Shown here in pieces: positions 45,191 through 54,121 of a stretch of DNA of 64,000 nt. Origin of the DNA: Micrococcales bacterium KH10. Its GTDB lineage: Bacteria > Actinomycetota > Actinomycetes > Actinomycetales > Cellulomonadaceae. Position numbers and translations under genes: made by a program. How positions within the stretch are numbered: position 1 is the first letter of the stretch; the number at the start of each line of letters is the position of its first letter. The notes beneath the pieces were generated by a model, which ran no database searches, had not been told where the DNA came from, and saw only the letters and a list, made by a program, of their open reading frames with translations. The stretch spans positions 501,489-565,488 of the forward strand of contig FZPE01000002.1 of the NCBI GenBank assembly GCA_900188465.1, in the 5' to 3' direction.

Positions 45191-45850
45191 ATGATTCGGA
45201 TTGTGATTGCTGATGACCAGGATCTCATCCGCGCTGGACTCCAGGCGATCATCGACGCTGAACCCGATCTAGAAGTCGTCGGCCAGGCCTGCGATGGCGC
45301 CGAGGCGGCGCGTGTGGCGAAGTCGTGTGATGCCGATATCGTGCTGATGGACATCCAGATGCCAGGCACTGATGGGCTCGCCGGGATTGCCGCGCTTGCT
45401 GAATCGCGTCCTGAGACGCGCGTCATCGTGCTGACGATGTATGACCTGGATGACTATGTCTTCCGCGCTTTGAAGGCCGGGGCGAGTGGATTTTTGCTGA
45501 AGACCACGCCACCGGAGGAATTGACCTTGGCGATACGGGACATTCACGAGGGCCGTCGCATCTTTGCTCCGTCGGTCACCGATCGACTGGTGCGCTCCTA
45601 CGTTTCTACTCACGACTTTGGTCGCGTTTCTAGTGAGCCGCTGCAGCAACTCTCGGTACGCGAGCGTGAGGTTTTCGACGCGATCGCGCGCGGCATGTCC
45701 AACGCCGAGATCGGAAAAGAACTGTTTCTCAGCGAAGCGACGGTCAAGACTTACGTGACACGGATTCTGGCGAAATTGCGGCTGCGCGATCGGGTGCAGG
45801 CAGTCATCTTGGCGTACGAGTGCGGTGCGGTCAGCGACCAAGACCGCTAG
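45191..45850 (+). CDS. NarL/FixJ-type response regulator
   Basis: Predicted 219-residue transcription regulator. The receiver domain has the acidic pocket DDQ (8-10), phosphoacceptor D54 in VLMDIQMPG and the conserved lysine in FLLKTT; the LuxR-type HTH domain follows (LSVREREVFDAIARGMSNAEIGKELFLSEATVKTYVTRIL). I chose ATG 45191 because GGAG lies five bases upstream; GTG 45185, overlapping the kinase stop as GTGA, would add two residues. It is the cognate partner of the upstream kinase. Confidence 0.93.
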   Translation: MIRIVIADDQDLIRAGLQAIIDAEPDLEVVGQACDGAEAARVAKSCDADIVLMDIQMPGTDGLAGIAALAESRPETRVIVLTMYDLDDYVFRALKAGASGFLLKTTPPEELTLAIRDIHEGRRIFAPSVTDRLVRSYVSTHDFGRVSSEPLQQLSVREREVFDAIARGMSNAEIGKELFLSEATVKTYVTRILAKLRLRDRVQAVILAYECGAVSDQDR

Positions 45851-45879
45851 ACGGCGCGCTGGCGCGCCCTTCCACTTCC

Positions 45880-45939
45880 GGGTGTCATATTCGGGTTCTC
45901 CCATGCATATAAGTGAGTGACAACCCGAATATGGGACCC
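45880..45939. repeat. 60-bp palindromic intergenic element, family B copy 1
   Basis: GGGTGTCATATTCGGGTT (45880-45897) pairs with AACCCGAATATGGGACCC (45922-45939) at 16 of 18 positions around a 24-base centre containing CCCATGCATATA. A sister copy with perfect arms is at 58339. It follows the response regulator stop. Confidence 0.8.
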
Positions 45940-46009
45940 TCGACCGGAGCAACGGTGCCGATCTGCCACGTAGAAGGGGCGTGAGGAATGAACTGGTGAT
46001 AGTTTCGGT

Positions 46010-46648
46010 TTAGGCCGTGAGTGTGAGCGGCTCGGTTAGTTTGGCTTCGAGCTCGATGGGTGTCAACCCGTCGAGCGTGTCCTGTGCTCGCTGACGGTGA
46101 TACTTCCGCTCGATCCAGACCACGATGGCCAGTCGCAGCTCGTGGCGCGTCGCCGATCGTTGCTGGTTCAGCACGTTCGTCTGCAGCAGTGACCACAACG
46201 ATTCCATCGCGGCGTTGTCTCCGGCTGGGCCGGCTCTGCCCATCGATCCGACCATGTCGTGGCGGCGCAGCTCCCGGGCCATGGCACGCAAGACCGGCTT
46301 CACATGGTCATCGAACACGGGCGGGCCCGCCTTCTTCCCTTTCCCGCGCCGGCGGCGCTGCGCGCACGAGAGAATCCCCGCCTGCGAGCACAACTTCCGC
46401 GCCGTGTGTCTACTCATCCGCCACCCGGCCCGCCGGGCCTGGTCGGCCAGGTATCGATATCCGAACGTCGGGTCATCGTGGTGCGCGTCATGCAGCGCGT
46501 TGATCCGATACGCGCGAAGAACGTCGGCGTCCCGCACAGGGGCGTTGCGCCACCGGTAATAGGGCTGTCTTGCGAGCTTGAGGACCCGGCACGACACCGT
46601 CACGCGAATCCCCGCTTTGGCGAGCTCAGATACGAGCGGGTACGTCAT
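46010..46648 (-). pseudogene. IS3-family transposase OrfB with internal deletion
   Basis: The 212-residue product keeps the N-terminal HTH_21 region (INALHDAHHDDPTFGYRYLA, CSQAGILSCAQRR) and the C-terminal end of the integrase core (GSMGRAGPAGDNAAMESLW, with the last catalytic glutamate). The central 90 or so residues carrying the two catalytic aspartates are missing; the join lies around DDHVKPVLRAMARELRRHDM. The frame is kept, so the protein can be made but should not transpose. Its ATG overlaps the orfA stop (ATGA). Confidence 0.85.
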
Positions 46649-46950
46649 TGTGGGGAGCCGCCGAGTTTCAGGTTCGCCTGCGACAGATGCGCCGCAGCCC
46701 TCCTGAGCACCTCGTTCTCCTGCTCGAGCAGGCGGATCCGCTTCTTCAACTCACGAGCTTCCGCCGCTTCCGCCGCAGTCTGACCAGGACGGTTGCCCTC
46801 TTCGACGTCGGCCTGACGCAGCCAGTTCCGCAACGTTGCTTCACTGATACCGAAGTCCGTGGCGATCTGTTTGATGGTGACGCCGCTCTCACGGCTGCGA
46901 GCGACCGCGACAACATCCTCACGCAACTCTCTGGGATAAGGACCAGACAT
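46645..46950 (-). CDS. IS3-family transposase OrfA
   Basis: Predicted 101-residue DNA-binding subunit. PRELREDVVAVARSRESG and IKQIATDFGISEATLRNWL form the HTH_Tnp_1 helix-turn-helix, followed by a leucine-zipper-like helix (ELKKRIRLLEQENEVLRRAAAHL). The start MSGPYPREL at 46950 is typical; an upstream in-frame codon at 46986 was rejected. It appears intact, although its partner OrfB is broken. No A-rich slippery site is needed here because the two frames overlap as ATGA. Confidence 0.88.
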   Translation of the reverse strand: MSGPYPRELREDVVAVARSRESGVTIKQIATDFGISEATLRNWLRQADVEEGNRPGQTAAEAAEARELKKRIRLLEQENEVLRRAAAHLSQANLKLGGSPQ

Positions 46951-47021
46951 GATGACATCCTCCCCGCCAGCACCCCTCAGCGCCAACGATCAGTTATCAC
47001 CGATTCGTTCCTCACGCCCAA

Positions 47022-47186
47022 CTCACCAAGAAGAAGAACGGCAAGGTAACTGTGAAGTTGCCGCGTCGAGTGACCAAAGCAGGCAAGACGCTGCGGGTGC
47101 GGGCGGTCTTCTTGCCCAAGCCGAAACAGAAAGTCGGCGTCGCCAAGGTCAAGTCGACCAGGGTGAAAGTCAAAGCACAGCGCTAG
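47022..47186 (+). pseudogene. Orphan C-terminal tail of a lysine-rich secreted protein
   Basis: In the frame ending with TAG at 47184-47186 the sequence reads LTKKKNGKVTVKLPRRVTKA, then GKTLRVRAVFLPKPKQKVGV and a final KVKVKAQR. This has the same composition and strand pattern as the tails at 13200, 16700, 21400, 31100 and 41900. It has no start of its own and runs directly into the right terminal repeat of the IS element at 47019. I read it as what remains of a ninth secreted gene after IS insertion and loss of the 5' part. Confidence 0.75.
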
Positions 47187-47209
47187 GCGCTCACGCTCAG
47201 CAGTTGAAC

Positions 47210-47273
47210 GGTAGCCCGGTATGTAAAGAGGTAGTGCGATATATCTGCCTACTACTTTGCATATCGGGCTACT
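47210..47273. repeat. 64-bp palindromic intergenic element, family A copy 3
   Basis: GGTAGCCCGGTATG (from 47210) pairs with CATATCGGGCTAC (to 47272); arms are about 25 bases, centre TGCGATATATCTGC. It lies between the orphan tail and the convergent P-type ATPase, and includes the ATPase stop codon (CTA at 47269-47271 on the plus strand). Confidence 0.8.
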
Positions 47274-50130
47274 GGCCTGCCAGGGCCCTGGTTGAGACGC
47301 GCCGGATGATCGCCTTGAGCACCTCGACAGCTACGAACACGATCAGTGCAATCACAACCGGCCCGATCCAACCGCGTATATCAACACTGGCCGAGCCAAA
47401 CAGCGAATTGAGCCAAGGCAGGTAAACGAACAGTGCCTGCACCGCGACCAGAATCCCAATCGAGATCCACAGCACCCTGTTGCCGGTCAACACCGCCCAA
47501 CGCAGCGACGATGAATGACGGAACCGGCAGTTGAACAGGTAGGCAACTTGTCCGAAGACCAACGTATTGACCGCGACCGTCTGCGATTGATCGATGCTCC
47601 AGCCGCGATCGCGGGCGAATTGGAACATCACCAACGTCGCCGCGCCGATCAGCAGTGAGACGAACATGACCTGGAACAGCGAGTTGCGTGTGATCAGCGG
47701 AGCGTGTGAGTTGCGCGGCGGCCGACTCATCAAACCGGGCTCAGCAGGCTCATAGGCCAGCGTCAGCGACAGTGTGACCGCAGTGACCATATTGACCCAC
47801 AAAATCTGTGTCGGCTCCAGCGGCAGCGTCCACCCGGCGAGCACCGCCACCAGCATCACAATGGCCTGCGCTCCGTTCGTGGGCAGTAAGAACTCCACGG
47901 ACTTCTTGATGTTGTCGTAGATGCGCCGACCTTCCTCGACAGCCCGTTCTATGGTCGCGAAGTTATCGTCAGCCAACACGATGTCAGCGGCATCCTTGGT
48001 GGCCTCGGTTCCTTTGATGCCCATCGCGATACCTACATCAGCGCGCGTCAGCGCGGGCGCATCGTTCACCCCGTCACCGGTCATCGAGACGACCTGACCA
48101 CGAGCCTGCAAGGCCCGCACGATACGGATCTTATGTTCCGGGCTGGTGCGGGCGAACACATCGACTTTGGGGGCCAAACGTTCCAGTCGGCCTTGCGGCA
48201 TCGCCTCAATATCGGCGCCGGTGAGCACTCGTGCCTCGGGGTCTGAGATGATTCCCATCTCCAGTGCGATGGCGCGCGCCGTTCCAGCATGGTCGCCGGT
48301 GATCATCTTGACGCCGATACTTGCCTCGTGGCATTGCTCGATCGCGGTGATGGCCTCGGGTCGCGGCGGATCGACGATGCCGACGAGCCCCACCATCGTC
48401 AGCCCAGCGGCGACAGAGGTGTGATCCAGGTCCACATCCGAGACTGAGCCGTCACGTTGCGCCGCGCCGAGAACTCGCAGTCCCTGATTGCTGAGTCGTT
48501 CGATCCACTCATTCCAATAAGCTTCGTCCAGTGGCTCGACCTCGCCATCAGCGTTGCGCTGCGTCGCGCATCTGGCCAATACCCGGTCCGGTGCGCCTTT
48601 GACCAGGACGAGTCCACCCGTCGCGTCCGCATCTCGACCTGCATACACTGCCATGTACTTGTGCGCCGACTCGAAGGGCAGGGTCGCGCGACGTTGCCAT
48701 CCGGCCGGTTCGACACCGGACTTGGCTGCCAGGGCGGCGATGGCTCCCTCTGTCGGCTCGCCGACCACCACCCAGCGGTCATCGTCGTTATTTGAATCAG
48801 AGGATGCGGGCCGTACCGTCGCGTCATTGCACACTGCGAAGGTCGTGATGGCGGCAGCAAGATCAGGCAGATCGGCGATCTCGACTCGTACATCGTGCAA
48901 TCGGATCTCACCCGCAGGGCTGTACCCGGTGCCGAGGACGTCAAAGGAGCGCTCGGCGGTGACGATCGTGCGCACGGTCATCTCGTTTTGGGTCAGCGTG
49001 CCGGTCTTGTCCGAGCAGATCGTGGTGACCGCGCCCAGCGTTTCGACCGCTGGGAGACGACGAGTGATAGCGCGCCGCCGCGCCATCTGCTGCACACCGA
49101 GCGCCAAGGTGATGGTCACCAAGGCGGGAAGACCTTCGGGAACCGCTGCAACGGCGAACCCGATTGCGGCTGAAATCAGATCATCGGCCGCAAAGTCATG
49201 AATGATCCGCCCCACCAGCAGCATCACCACCGCCATCAGCAGGATTGCAATGGATAGGAACTTGCCGAATTTTGCGAGCTGTCGCCCGAGCGGAGTTTCT
49301 AACTCGTCCTGACCGGCCTCGGTCACCATCGCCTGAATCTGGCCGATTTGAGTGTGGCCTCCGGTGGCGGTGACTACTCCGACACCTTGCCCCGATGAGA
49401 TCAGCGTGCCAGAGAAGAGCATTGATGAACGGTCGCCCACCCCGGCGTCTTCTGGTACCGGCGCCACATCCTTAGAACTGGAGACCGCTTCACCGGTCAG
49501 CGCTGATTCCTCGGCGCGCAGGTTGGTCTCCTCGATCAGGCGTAGGTCGGCAGGTACGCGATCACCGGATCGCACTCGGACCACATCCCCGGGGACGAGT
49601 TCTTCCGCGTCGATATTGGACCATTGCCCATTGCGCAGCACGTTCGCCGCGGTAGACAACATGCCGCGAATCGCTGCGAGTGCGTTCTCGGCTCGTCCTT
49701 CTTGAACGAAACCAATGGTGGCGTTGATGACCGCCACGGCAAAGACGACGATGCAATCGACCCAGTCACCCATCAAGGCTTTGAGGACCGCGGCGGCGAC
49801 CAAGATGTAGATCAGCACGTCATCGAAGTGGGACAGGTAGCGGCGCAGCGCGCTCGGTCGCTGTGGGGCAGGCAGGCAGTTGGGGCCAACATGGGCGAGC
49901 CGGTGGGCGACGTCGTCGCTGGTCAAACCAGCAGTGCTGCTTTCGACCGCTGCCAGGACCTCATCGGGATCGAGGGCGAATGCGTTGGATGCGAGGAATC
50001 GGCCGGTGTTACCCGAATCTGCAGGGGCGGTCTGGTCCGAGGCGGTGTTGGGCGTCACCCTCTCATTGTCCGGGCCTGGACTGAATGTCGCCACAAGAAA
50101 GCGTCTCGCCCACGGCTCTATCTCGTCCAT
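47269..50130 (-). CDS. P-type cation-transporting ATPase (type II, PacL-like)
   Basis: Predicted 953-residue membrane pump. An N-terminal cation-ATPase domain (LTSDDVAHRLAHVGPNCLP) is followed by the actuator motif TGEAVSSSKD, the membrane motif AAVPEGLPALVTI, the phosphorylation site DKTGTLT with D374, KGAPD and the hinge TGDGVNDAPAL; six C-terminal helices end the protein. The VPEGLP motif places it with Ca/Mn/Na-type II pumps; ion specificity is not certain. ATG 50130 lacks a ribosome site; GTG 50058 (VTPNTASDQ) is an alternative. The stop lies inside a palindromic element. Confidence 0.9.
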   Translation of the reverse strand: MDEIEPWARRFLVATFSPGPDNERVTPNTASDQTAPADSGNTGRFLASNAFALDPDEVLAAVESSTAGLTSDDVAHRLAHVGPNCLPAPQRPSALRRYLSHFDDVLIYILVAAAVLKALMGDWVDCIVVFAVAVINATIGFVQEGRAENALAAIRGMLSTAANVLRNGQWSNIDAEELVPGDVVRVRSGDRVPADLRLIEETNLRAEESALTGEAVSSSKDVAPVPEDAGVGDRSSMLFSGTLISSGQGVGVVTATGGHTQIGQIQAMVTEAGQDELETPLGRQLAKFGKFLSIAILLMAVVMLLVGRIIHDFAADDLISAAIGFAVAAVPEGLPALVTITLALGVQQMARRRAITRRLPAVETLGAVTTICSDKTGTLTQNEMTVRTIVTAERSFDVLGTGYSPAGEIRLHDVRVEIADLPDLAAAITTFAVCNDATVRPASSDSNNDDDRWVVVGEPTEGAIAALAAKSGVEPAGWQRRATLPFESAHKYMAVYAGRDADATGGLVLVKGAPDRVLARCATQRNADGEVEPLDEAYWNEWIERLSNQGLRVLGAAQRDGSVSDVDLDHTSVAAGLTMVGLVGIVDPPRPEAITAIEQCHEASIGVKMITGDHAGTARAIALEMGIISDPEARVLTGADIEAMPQGRLERLAPKVDVFARTSPEHKIRIVRALQARGQVVSMTGDGVNDAPALTRADVGIAMGIKGTEATKDAADIVLADDNFATIERAVEEGRRIYDNIKKSVEFLLPTNGAQAIVMLVAVLAGWTLPLEPTQILWVNMVTAVTLSLTLAYEPAEPGLMSRPPRNSHAPLITRNSLFQVMFVSLLIGAATLVMFQFARDRGWSIDQSQTVAVNTLVFGQVAYLFNCRFRHSSSLRWAVLTGNRVLWISIGILVAVQALFVYLPWLNSLFGSASVDIRGWIGPVVIALIVFVAVEVLKAIIRRVSTRALAGQ

Positions 50131-50139
50131 CTCGCAAAA

Positions 50140-50201
50140 GTGGACCGATTTTGTAAAAGTGGTCCAGAAACGAACCGTCCACTTTTACAAAACCGGTCCA
50201 C
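50140..50201. repeat. CCACTTTT/AAAACC palindromic element, family E copy 2
   Basis: The 23-base arms (50140-50162, 50179-50201) match at 22 positions: GTGGACCG[A/G]TTTTGTAAAAGTGG, with a 16-base loop. It lies between cysA and the P-type ATPase, just upstream of the latter's start, where it could end the sulfate operon transcript. The rest of the gap to 50299 shows nothing else. Confidence 0.8.
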
Positions 50202-50299
50202 AACTGCATCGCGGAGAAGACTGCGCCGGGAAACAGCGAGGACGCAGACTGCATCGCGACGGGCTACGTACCGCTGCGCGGCTGCAACCCTGCGGAACA

Positions 50300-51277
50300 T
50301 CACCGGGCGGGGATGAGCGAACCTTCCCGCGGCCGCAGGCCGATGCGCTGTCCCGCGGTCAGACCGAGTTCCCGGGCCTCAGAGCGAGTCAGCGTCACGG
50401 TCACCTGGTCGTCAACCGGCCGCCCGGCCGTGTCGAAGGGCTGGACCACCACGCGCACTTCGAAGCCAATCCGGGTGATCCGAACGATCTCACCGGTAAC
50501 GACATCGGGCACAGTGGGTGAGACCACTTCGATGTCGTGGGGGCGAATCGCGGCGCCGCCCAACGTGGTGATAGGTCCGAGGAAGCTGAGCACGAACTCG
50601 TTCGCGGGGTTGTCATAGAGATCGTCTGGAGTACCGACCTGCTCAACTCGTCCGTTATTGATGACCACGATGTTGTCGGCGACTTCCAGCGCCTCTTCCT
50701 GGTCGTGGGTGACGAACACGGTGGTCACATGTACCTCGTCATGCAACCGGCGCAGCCAGTCGCGCAACTCCTTGCGGACCTTCGCGTCGAGAGCGCCAAA
50801 GGGCTCGTCGAGCAGCAGCACCTTCGGCTCAATGGCCAGTGCGCGCGCCAGCGCCATGCGTTGACGCTGTCCGCCGGAAAGCTGCGACGGCAACCTGTCG
50901 GCGAACTGGCTCAGATGCACCAGCTTGAGCATGTCGGCGACACGCTGGGCGATCTCGTCCTTGGGCTGTTTGCGAATCTCTAACCCGAAGGCGACGTTCT
51001 TGGCGACACTCATGTGCTTGAACGCCGCATAATGCTGGAAGACGAAGCCCACACCGCGGCGCTGCGCAGGAACATTGGTGGCATCGACACCGTCGATTTC
51101 CACGGTTCCGCTATCAGGCGTCTCCAATCCGGCGATGATGCGCAGCAGCGTTGACTTTCCGCCCCCGGAGGGACCGAGCAACGCCGTCAACCCACCACTG
51201 GGAATCGAAAGGTTGATATCGGCCAAGGCGACAAAATCACCGAAGTTCTTGGCAGTGTCACGTATTTCAATACTCAC
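50300..51277 (-). CDS. cysA: Sulfate/thiosulfate ABC importer ATP-binding protein CysA
   Basis: Predicted 325-residue ATPase. Walker [10 protein letters not shown] (about 36-44), signature [17 protein letters not shown], Walker [12 protein letters not shown] and the C-terminal TOBE-like domain (IRPHDIEVV...[14 protein letters not shown]) fit Cys[15 protein letters not shown] is characteristic of the sulfate branch. The GTG start overlaps the cysW stop (GTGA). It is the last gene of the sbp-cysT-cysW-cysA operon and powers sulfate uptake. Confidence 0.95.
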   Translation of the reverse strand: MSIEIRDTAKNFGDFVALADINLSIPSGGLTALLGPSGGGKSTLLRIIAGLETPDSGTVEIDGVDATNVPAQRRGVGFVFQHYAAFKHMSVAKNVAFGLEIRKQPKDEIAQRVADMLKLVHLSQFADRLPSQLSGGQRQRMALARALAIEPKVLLLDEPFGALDAKVRKELRDWLRRLHDEVHVTTVFVTHDQEEALEVADNIVVINNGRVEQVGTPDDLYDNPANEFVLSFLGPITTLGGAAIRPHDIEVVSPTVPDVVTGEIVRITRIGFEVRVVVQPFDTAGRPVDDQVTVTLTRSEARELGLTAGQRIGLRPREGSLIPAR

Positions 51278-52116
51278 TTCTGCTCCTCCTTGGGGCGCAG
51301 GAATGTCACGACGACGAGCGCCGCTACAGCAATCAAGGTCAGCAGGAATGCGGTCGCATACGCGGTGCCCTGCTCAAATTCGAGGTACTTGTCTTCGACG
51401 ACCAACGTCGCGGTCTGGGTGCGTTGCGAGATATTTCCGGAGACGATCTTGACCGCCCCGAATTCACCCAGCGAACGAGCCAGCGAGAGCACGACGCCAT
51501 AGAGCAGCGCCCATTTGATCGACGGCAAGGTGATCCGACGGAAGGTCTGCCATGGACCTGCACCAAGGGAGCGCGCCGCGAGTTCTTGGTCGGTTCCGAT
51601 CTCCTCGAGAATGGGGACGAGTTCCCGGATGACCAACGGCAGTGATACGAAGGCGGTGGCCATCACGATGCCCGGTGTCGAGAAGATGATCGAGATCCCC
51701 ATGTCCTGCAGCGCGGGTCCGAAGAATCCGTCCCGCGGTCCGTAGGCGAGCAGTAACGCGAGGCCGACAACGACCGGAGAAACCGATAGCGGCAGGTCGA
51801 GCAGAGTCGAGTACAACCGGCGTCCGGGGAACCGATAGCGCACGATCAGAAGTGAAACTATCACGCCGAAAACGGTGTTGATCACGACAGCCCACGCAGT
51901 GACCTGCACGGTGAGCCATATGGCTTTGGTCACGGCAGGATCGGACAGAGCATGGGTGAGCGAGTTACCGTCTGAGAACGTTTCGACGGCGACCAGAGAA
52001 ACCGGCCAGATCACCAGCATCGTCAAATAGATGATGACGAGCGAACGGCGCAGGTAGGTGCCGCGTGTCTTGCGCCCGAAGGAACGCGTCCGGCGAGCAA
52101 TAGCGGTATCAGCCAC
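51274..52116 (-). CDS. cysW: Sulfate ABC importer permease CysW
   Basis: Predicted 280-residue membrane protein with six hydrophobic segments. The EAA-type loop ([21 protein letters not shown]) couples it to the ATPase, and [19 protein letters not shown] plus [16 protein letters not shown] are sulfate-permease hallmarks. The GTG start lies within the end of cysT (eight-base overlap). It pairs with CysT to form the channel. Confidence 0.95.
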   Translation of the reverse strand: MADTAIARRTRSFGRKTRGTYLRRSLVIIYLTMLVIWPVSLVAVETFSDGNSLTHALSDPAVTKAIWLTVQVTAWAVVINTVFGVIVSLLIVRYRFPGRRLYSTLLDLPLSVSPVVVGLALLLAYGPRDGFFGPALQDMGISIIFSTPGIVMATAFVSLPLVIRELVPILEEIGTDQELAARSLGAGPWQTFRRITLPSIKWALLYGVVLSLARSLGEFGAVKIVSGNISQRTQTATLVVEDKYLEFEQGTAYATAFLLTLIAVAALVVVTFLRPKEEQK

Positions 52117-53005
52117 GGCGTGCCACCTTCCGGGAGATCAGGTCGAGAATGACGATGGCGATGAGCGCCACGACAAGAAGGACGAGTGCCACGCTGGCGG
52201 CCGCGCCGACGTTGTCATTCTCGATGTAACTGAAGATGCGCACCGCGGCGACCTCGGATTTGAACGGCAGGTTGCCCGAGAGCAGCACCAGCGAGCCGTA
52301 TTCGGAGATGCCGCGAGCAAAGGCCAGCGTTGCGCCGGCGCTGATAGCCGGGACGAGGGCGGGCAGCACGATCTTTGTCCAGGTTTGGAATTTGCTGGCG
52401 CCCAGTGATTGCGCGGCCTCTTCGACTTCGGGTTCGAGTTCGAGCAGCACAGGCTGCACGGTGCGGACCACGAAAGGCAGGGTGACGAACAGCAGCGCCA
52501 GGAACACCGAGTGCTCGGTATTGGCGATGTCGATCCCGATGGGGGATCGCGGACCATAGGTTGAGAGCAGAACGAGGCCAGCAACGATGGTCGGCAGTGC
52601 GAACGGGATGTCGATGATGACTTCGAGGGCTCGTTTGCCGGGGAAGTTATCGCGGACGAGCACCCACGCAATCAACGTGCCAGCGACGGCGTTGAGGACG
52701 GTGACCAGAAAGGCCTGTCTTACCGTGAGCCAGATCGCCGCAGCGGTCTGCGGGTTGCTGAGGGTCGTGGTGAAGTTGTCCCAACCGCCCTCGACAGCTT
52801 GAATGATGACCAGTGTGAGCGGGATCAGCACGAGCAGTGAGAACCACACCACGGTGATGCCAAGACCGATCCCAGCTGGACGGGTCAGGTTGTGACGAGA
52901 CTGCTTGACACGTCGCCGTGGGGACTTGTTTTCCGCGCGTAACGCGCCGCTGTCGGCGGTGTCTGTGACACCGCCGACAGGGCTATTGGTTGTGGTGCTC
53001 GTCAA
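52109..53005 (-). CDS. cysT: Sulfate ABC importer permease CysT
   Basis: Predicted 298-residue membrane protein. FALPTIVAGLVLLSTYGPRS, the coupling loop EVEEAAQSLGASKFQTWTKI and ARGISEYGSLVLLSGNLP identify the CysT subunit. The first 45 residues form a charged cytoplasmic extension (KSPRRRVKQSRHN) before the first helix. The TTG start at 53005 overlaps the stop of the binding-protein gene (TTGA), with GGT nine bases upstream as the only ribosome site. Confidence 0.94.
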   Translation of the reverse strand: MTSTTTNSPVGGVTDTADSGALRAENKSPRRRVKQSRHNLTRPAGIGLGITVVWFSLLVLIPLTLVIIQAVEGGWDNFTTTLSNPQTAAAIWLTVRQAFLVTVLNAVAGTLIAWVLVRDNFPGKRALEVIIDIPFALPTIVAGLVLLSTYGPRSPIGIDIANTEHSVFLALLFVTLPFVVRTVQPVLLELEPEVEEAAQSLGASKFQTWTKIVLPALVPAISAGATLAFARGISEYGSLVLLSGNLPFKSEVAAVRIFSYIENDNVGAAASVALVLLVVALIAIVILDLISRKVARRG

Positions 53006-54030
53006 CTTAGACCTGCTGTCTGTTGCAGCTGAGTGATGATGCCGTCGGTCTCATGGAAGAACTTGGCGTTGACCTCGCTCCAGCCGCCGAAGTCGCCATC
53101 GATGGTGAACAAGGTGGTGATCTGCGGGAAGGGGTTGGACGGGTCGTTGGCGCCTTCGACAGTGCCGACTTCGACGTCACCGGCGCTTTCGATGGGCCGG
53201 AATCCTTTGGACGCGTAGATCTTCTGCCCCTCGGCCGACAGTGCGAAGTCGAGGTAGGCCTGTGCCTTGGGATCAGCGTCCTTGAGGACTGCTGCGGGGT
53301 TTTCGATGAGCAGGGTGTCCGGCGGAACGATGTAGTCGAACTTCTCGCCTTGTTGACGAGCGAGAATTGCCTCGTTCTCGTAACTGATCAGCACGTCGCC
53401 GGTGCCTGACTGGAATGCTTGGGTGGCGTCGCGCCCTGAACCGGGGAATGCGGCGACGTTGGCGAGTACCTTGCTGAGGAACTCTTTCGCGTCGTCTTCG
53501 CTGCCGCCCTGGGCGATGATGTGCTGCCATGCGCCGAGGATGTTCCAGCGTGCGGCACCTGACGAACCGGGGTTGGGGGTGACGATTCCGACACCCGGCT
53601 CGGCGAGATCATCCCAGCCGGCGATCCCCTTGGGGTTGCCTTCGCGTACGACGAGCACCACGACTGAGTCGGTGACGATGCCCTTGTTCGGGCCGTCATC
53701 CCAGGATTCGTCCACTAGGTCAGCCTCGACGAGACGAGTGACGTCCGGAGTGATGGAGAAGTGGACGACGTCGGCTTCGAGGCCTCCTGCCACCGCCCGC
53801 GACTGGTCGCCGGAGGCGCCGTAGGACTCACTCCAGGTCACGCCTTCGCCTTCGTCTGTCTTGGCGAACTCGGCTTGGACGGCGTTGTTGCCCGCCTTCG
53901 GAACGGCGAAGCCGACCAGGGAGAGCTCGGTGCTGTCACCAGATCCGCCGCCGCAGGCGGACAGTGTCAGAGCTGCGGCGAGGGCGCCCGCGGTCAGTGC
54001 AATGCGACTGCGAGAAGCGAAGAGTTTCAT
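53002..54030 (-). CDS. sbp: Sulfate-binding lipoprotein
   Basis: Predicted 342-residue extracytoplasmic solute-binding protein. The lipobox LSAC is at about residues 21-24 of MKLFASRSRIALTAGALAAA..., so it is membrane-tethered through the cysteine. The body matches sulfate-binding proteins: SYGASGDQSRAV, ADVVHFSITPDV, VREGNPKGIAGWDDL, PNPGSSGAARWN and DVLISYENEAI. I chose ATG 54030 because AGAGG lies five bases upstream and the lipoprotein signal begins there. It is the first gene of the sulfate import operon. A perfect GACGAG/CTCGTC hairpin (54052-54069) lies in its leader. Confidence 0.94.
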   Translation of the reverse strand: MKLFASRSRIALTAGALAAALTLSACGGGSGDSTELSLVGFAVPKAGNNAVQAEFAKTDEGEGVTWSESYGASGDQSRAVAGGLEADVVHFSITPDVTRLVEADLVDESWDDGPNKGIVTDSVVVLVVREGNPKGIAGWDDLAEPGVGIVTPNPGSSGAARWNILGAWQHIIAQGGSEDDAKEFLSKVLANVAAFPGSGRDATQAFQSGTGDVLISYENEAILARQQGEKFDYIVPPDTLLIENPAAVLKDADPKAQAYLDFALSAEGQKIYASKGFRPIESAGDVEVGTVEGANDPSNPFPQITTLFTIDGDFGGWSEVNAKFFHETDGIITQLQQTAGLS

Positions 54031-54121
54031 CGTTACCTCTTGGTGTAGGGAGACGAGCGAAAACTCGTCAATTTCGATCAACACCGGAAAGCCTAGCGTA
54101 TTAATAGGGATATGCAAGTAT

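Larger units (their letters stand above)
45977..47019 (-). mobile_element. Decayed IS3-family insertion sequence
   Basis: Imperfect 25-bp terminal inverted repeats, GGGCGTGAGGAATGAACTGG... at 45977-46001 and its counterpart at 46995-47019 (22 of 25 match), enclose orfA and orfB on the minus strand. The element is about 1.04 kb, shorter than a usual 1.2-1.5 kb IS3 element, because orfB has lost its middle. I see no clear target duplication. The right end abuts the orphan tail of a lysine-rich secreted gene whose 5' part is not present on the left side, so an IS-adjacent deletion is likely. Confidence 0.8.

Noticed and set aside
46949-47425. Plus-strand frame spanning the IS end, the orphan tail region and the ATPase end
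   Set aside because: It crosses the IS boundary in a frame with no meaning; the tail is readable only in the frame ending at 47186.
53861-54121. Upstream extension of the four-helix membrane protein
   Set aside because: It is antisense to the start of the sulfate-binding lipoprotein gene and looks random before the first helix.
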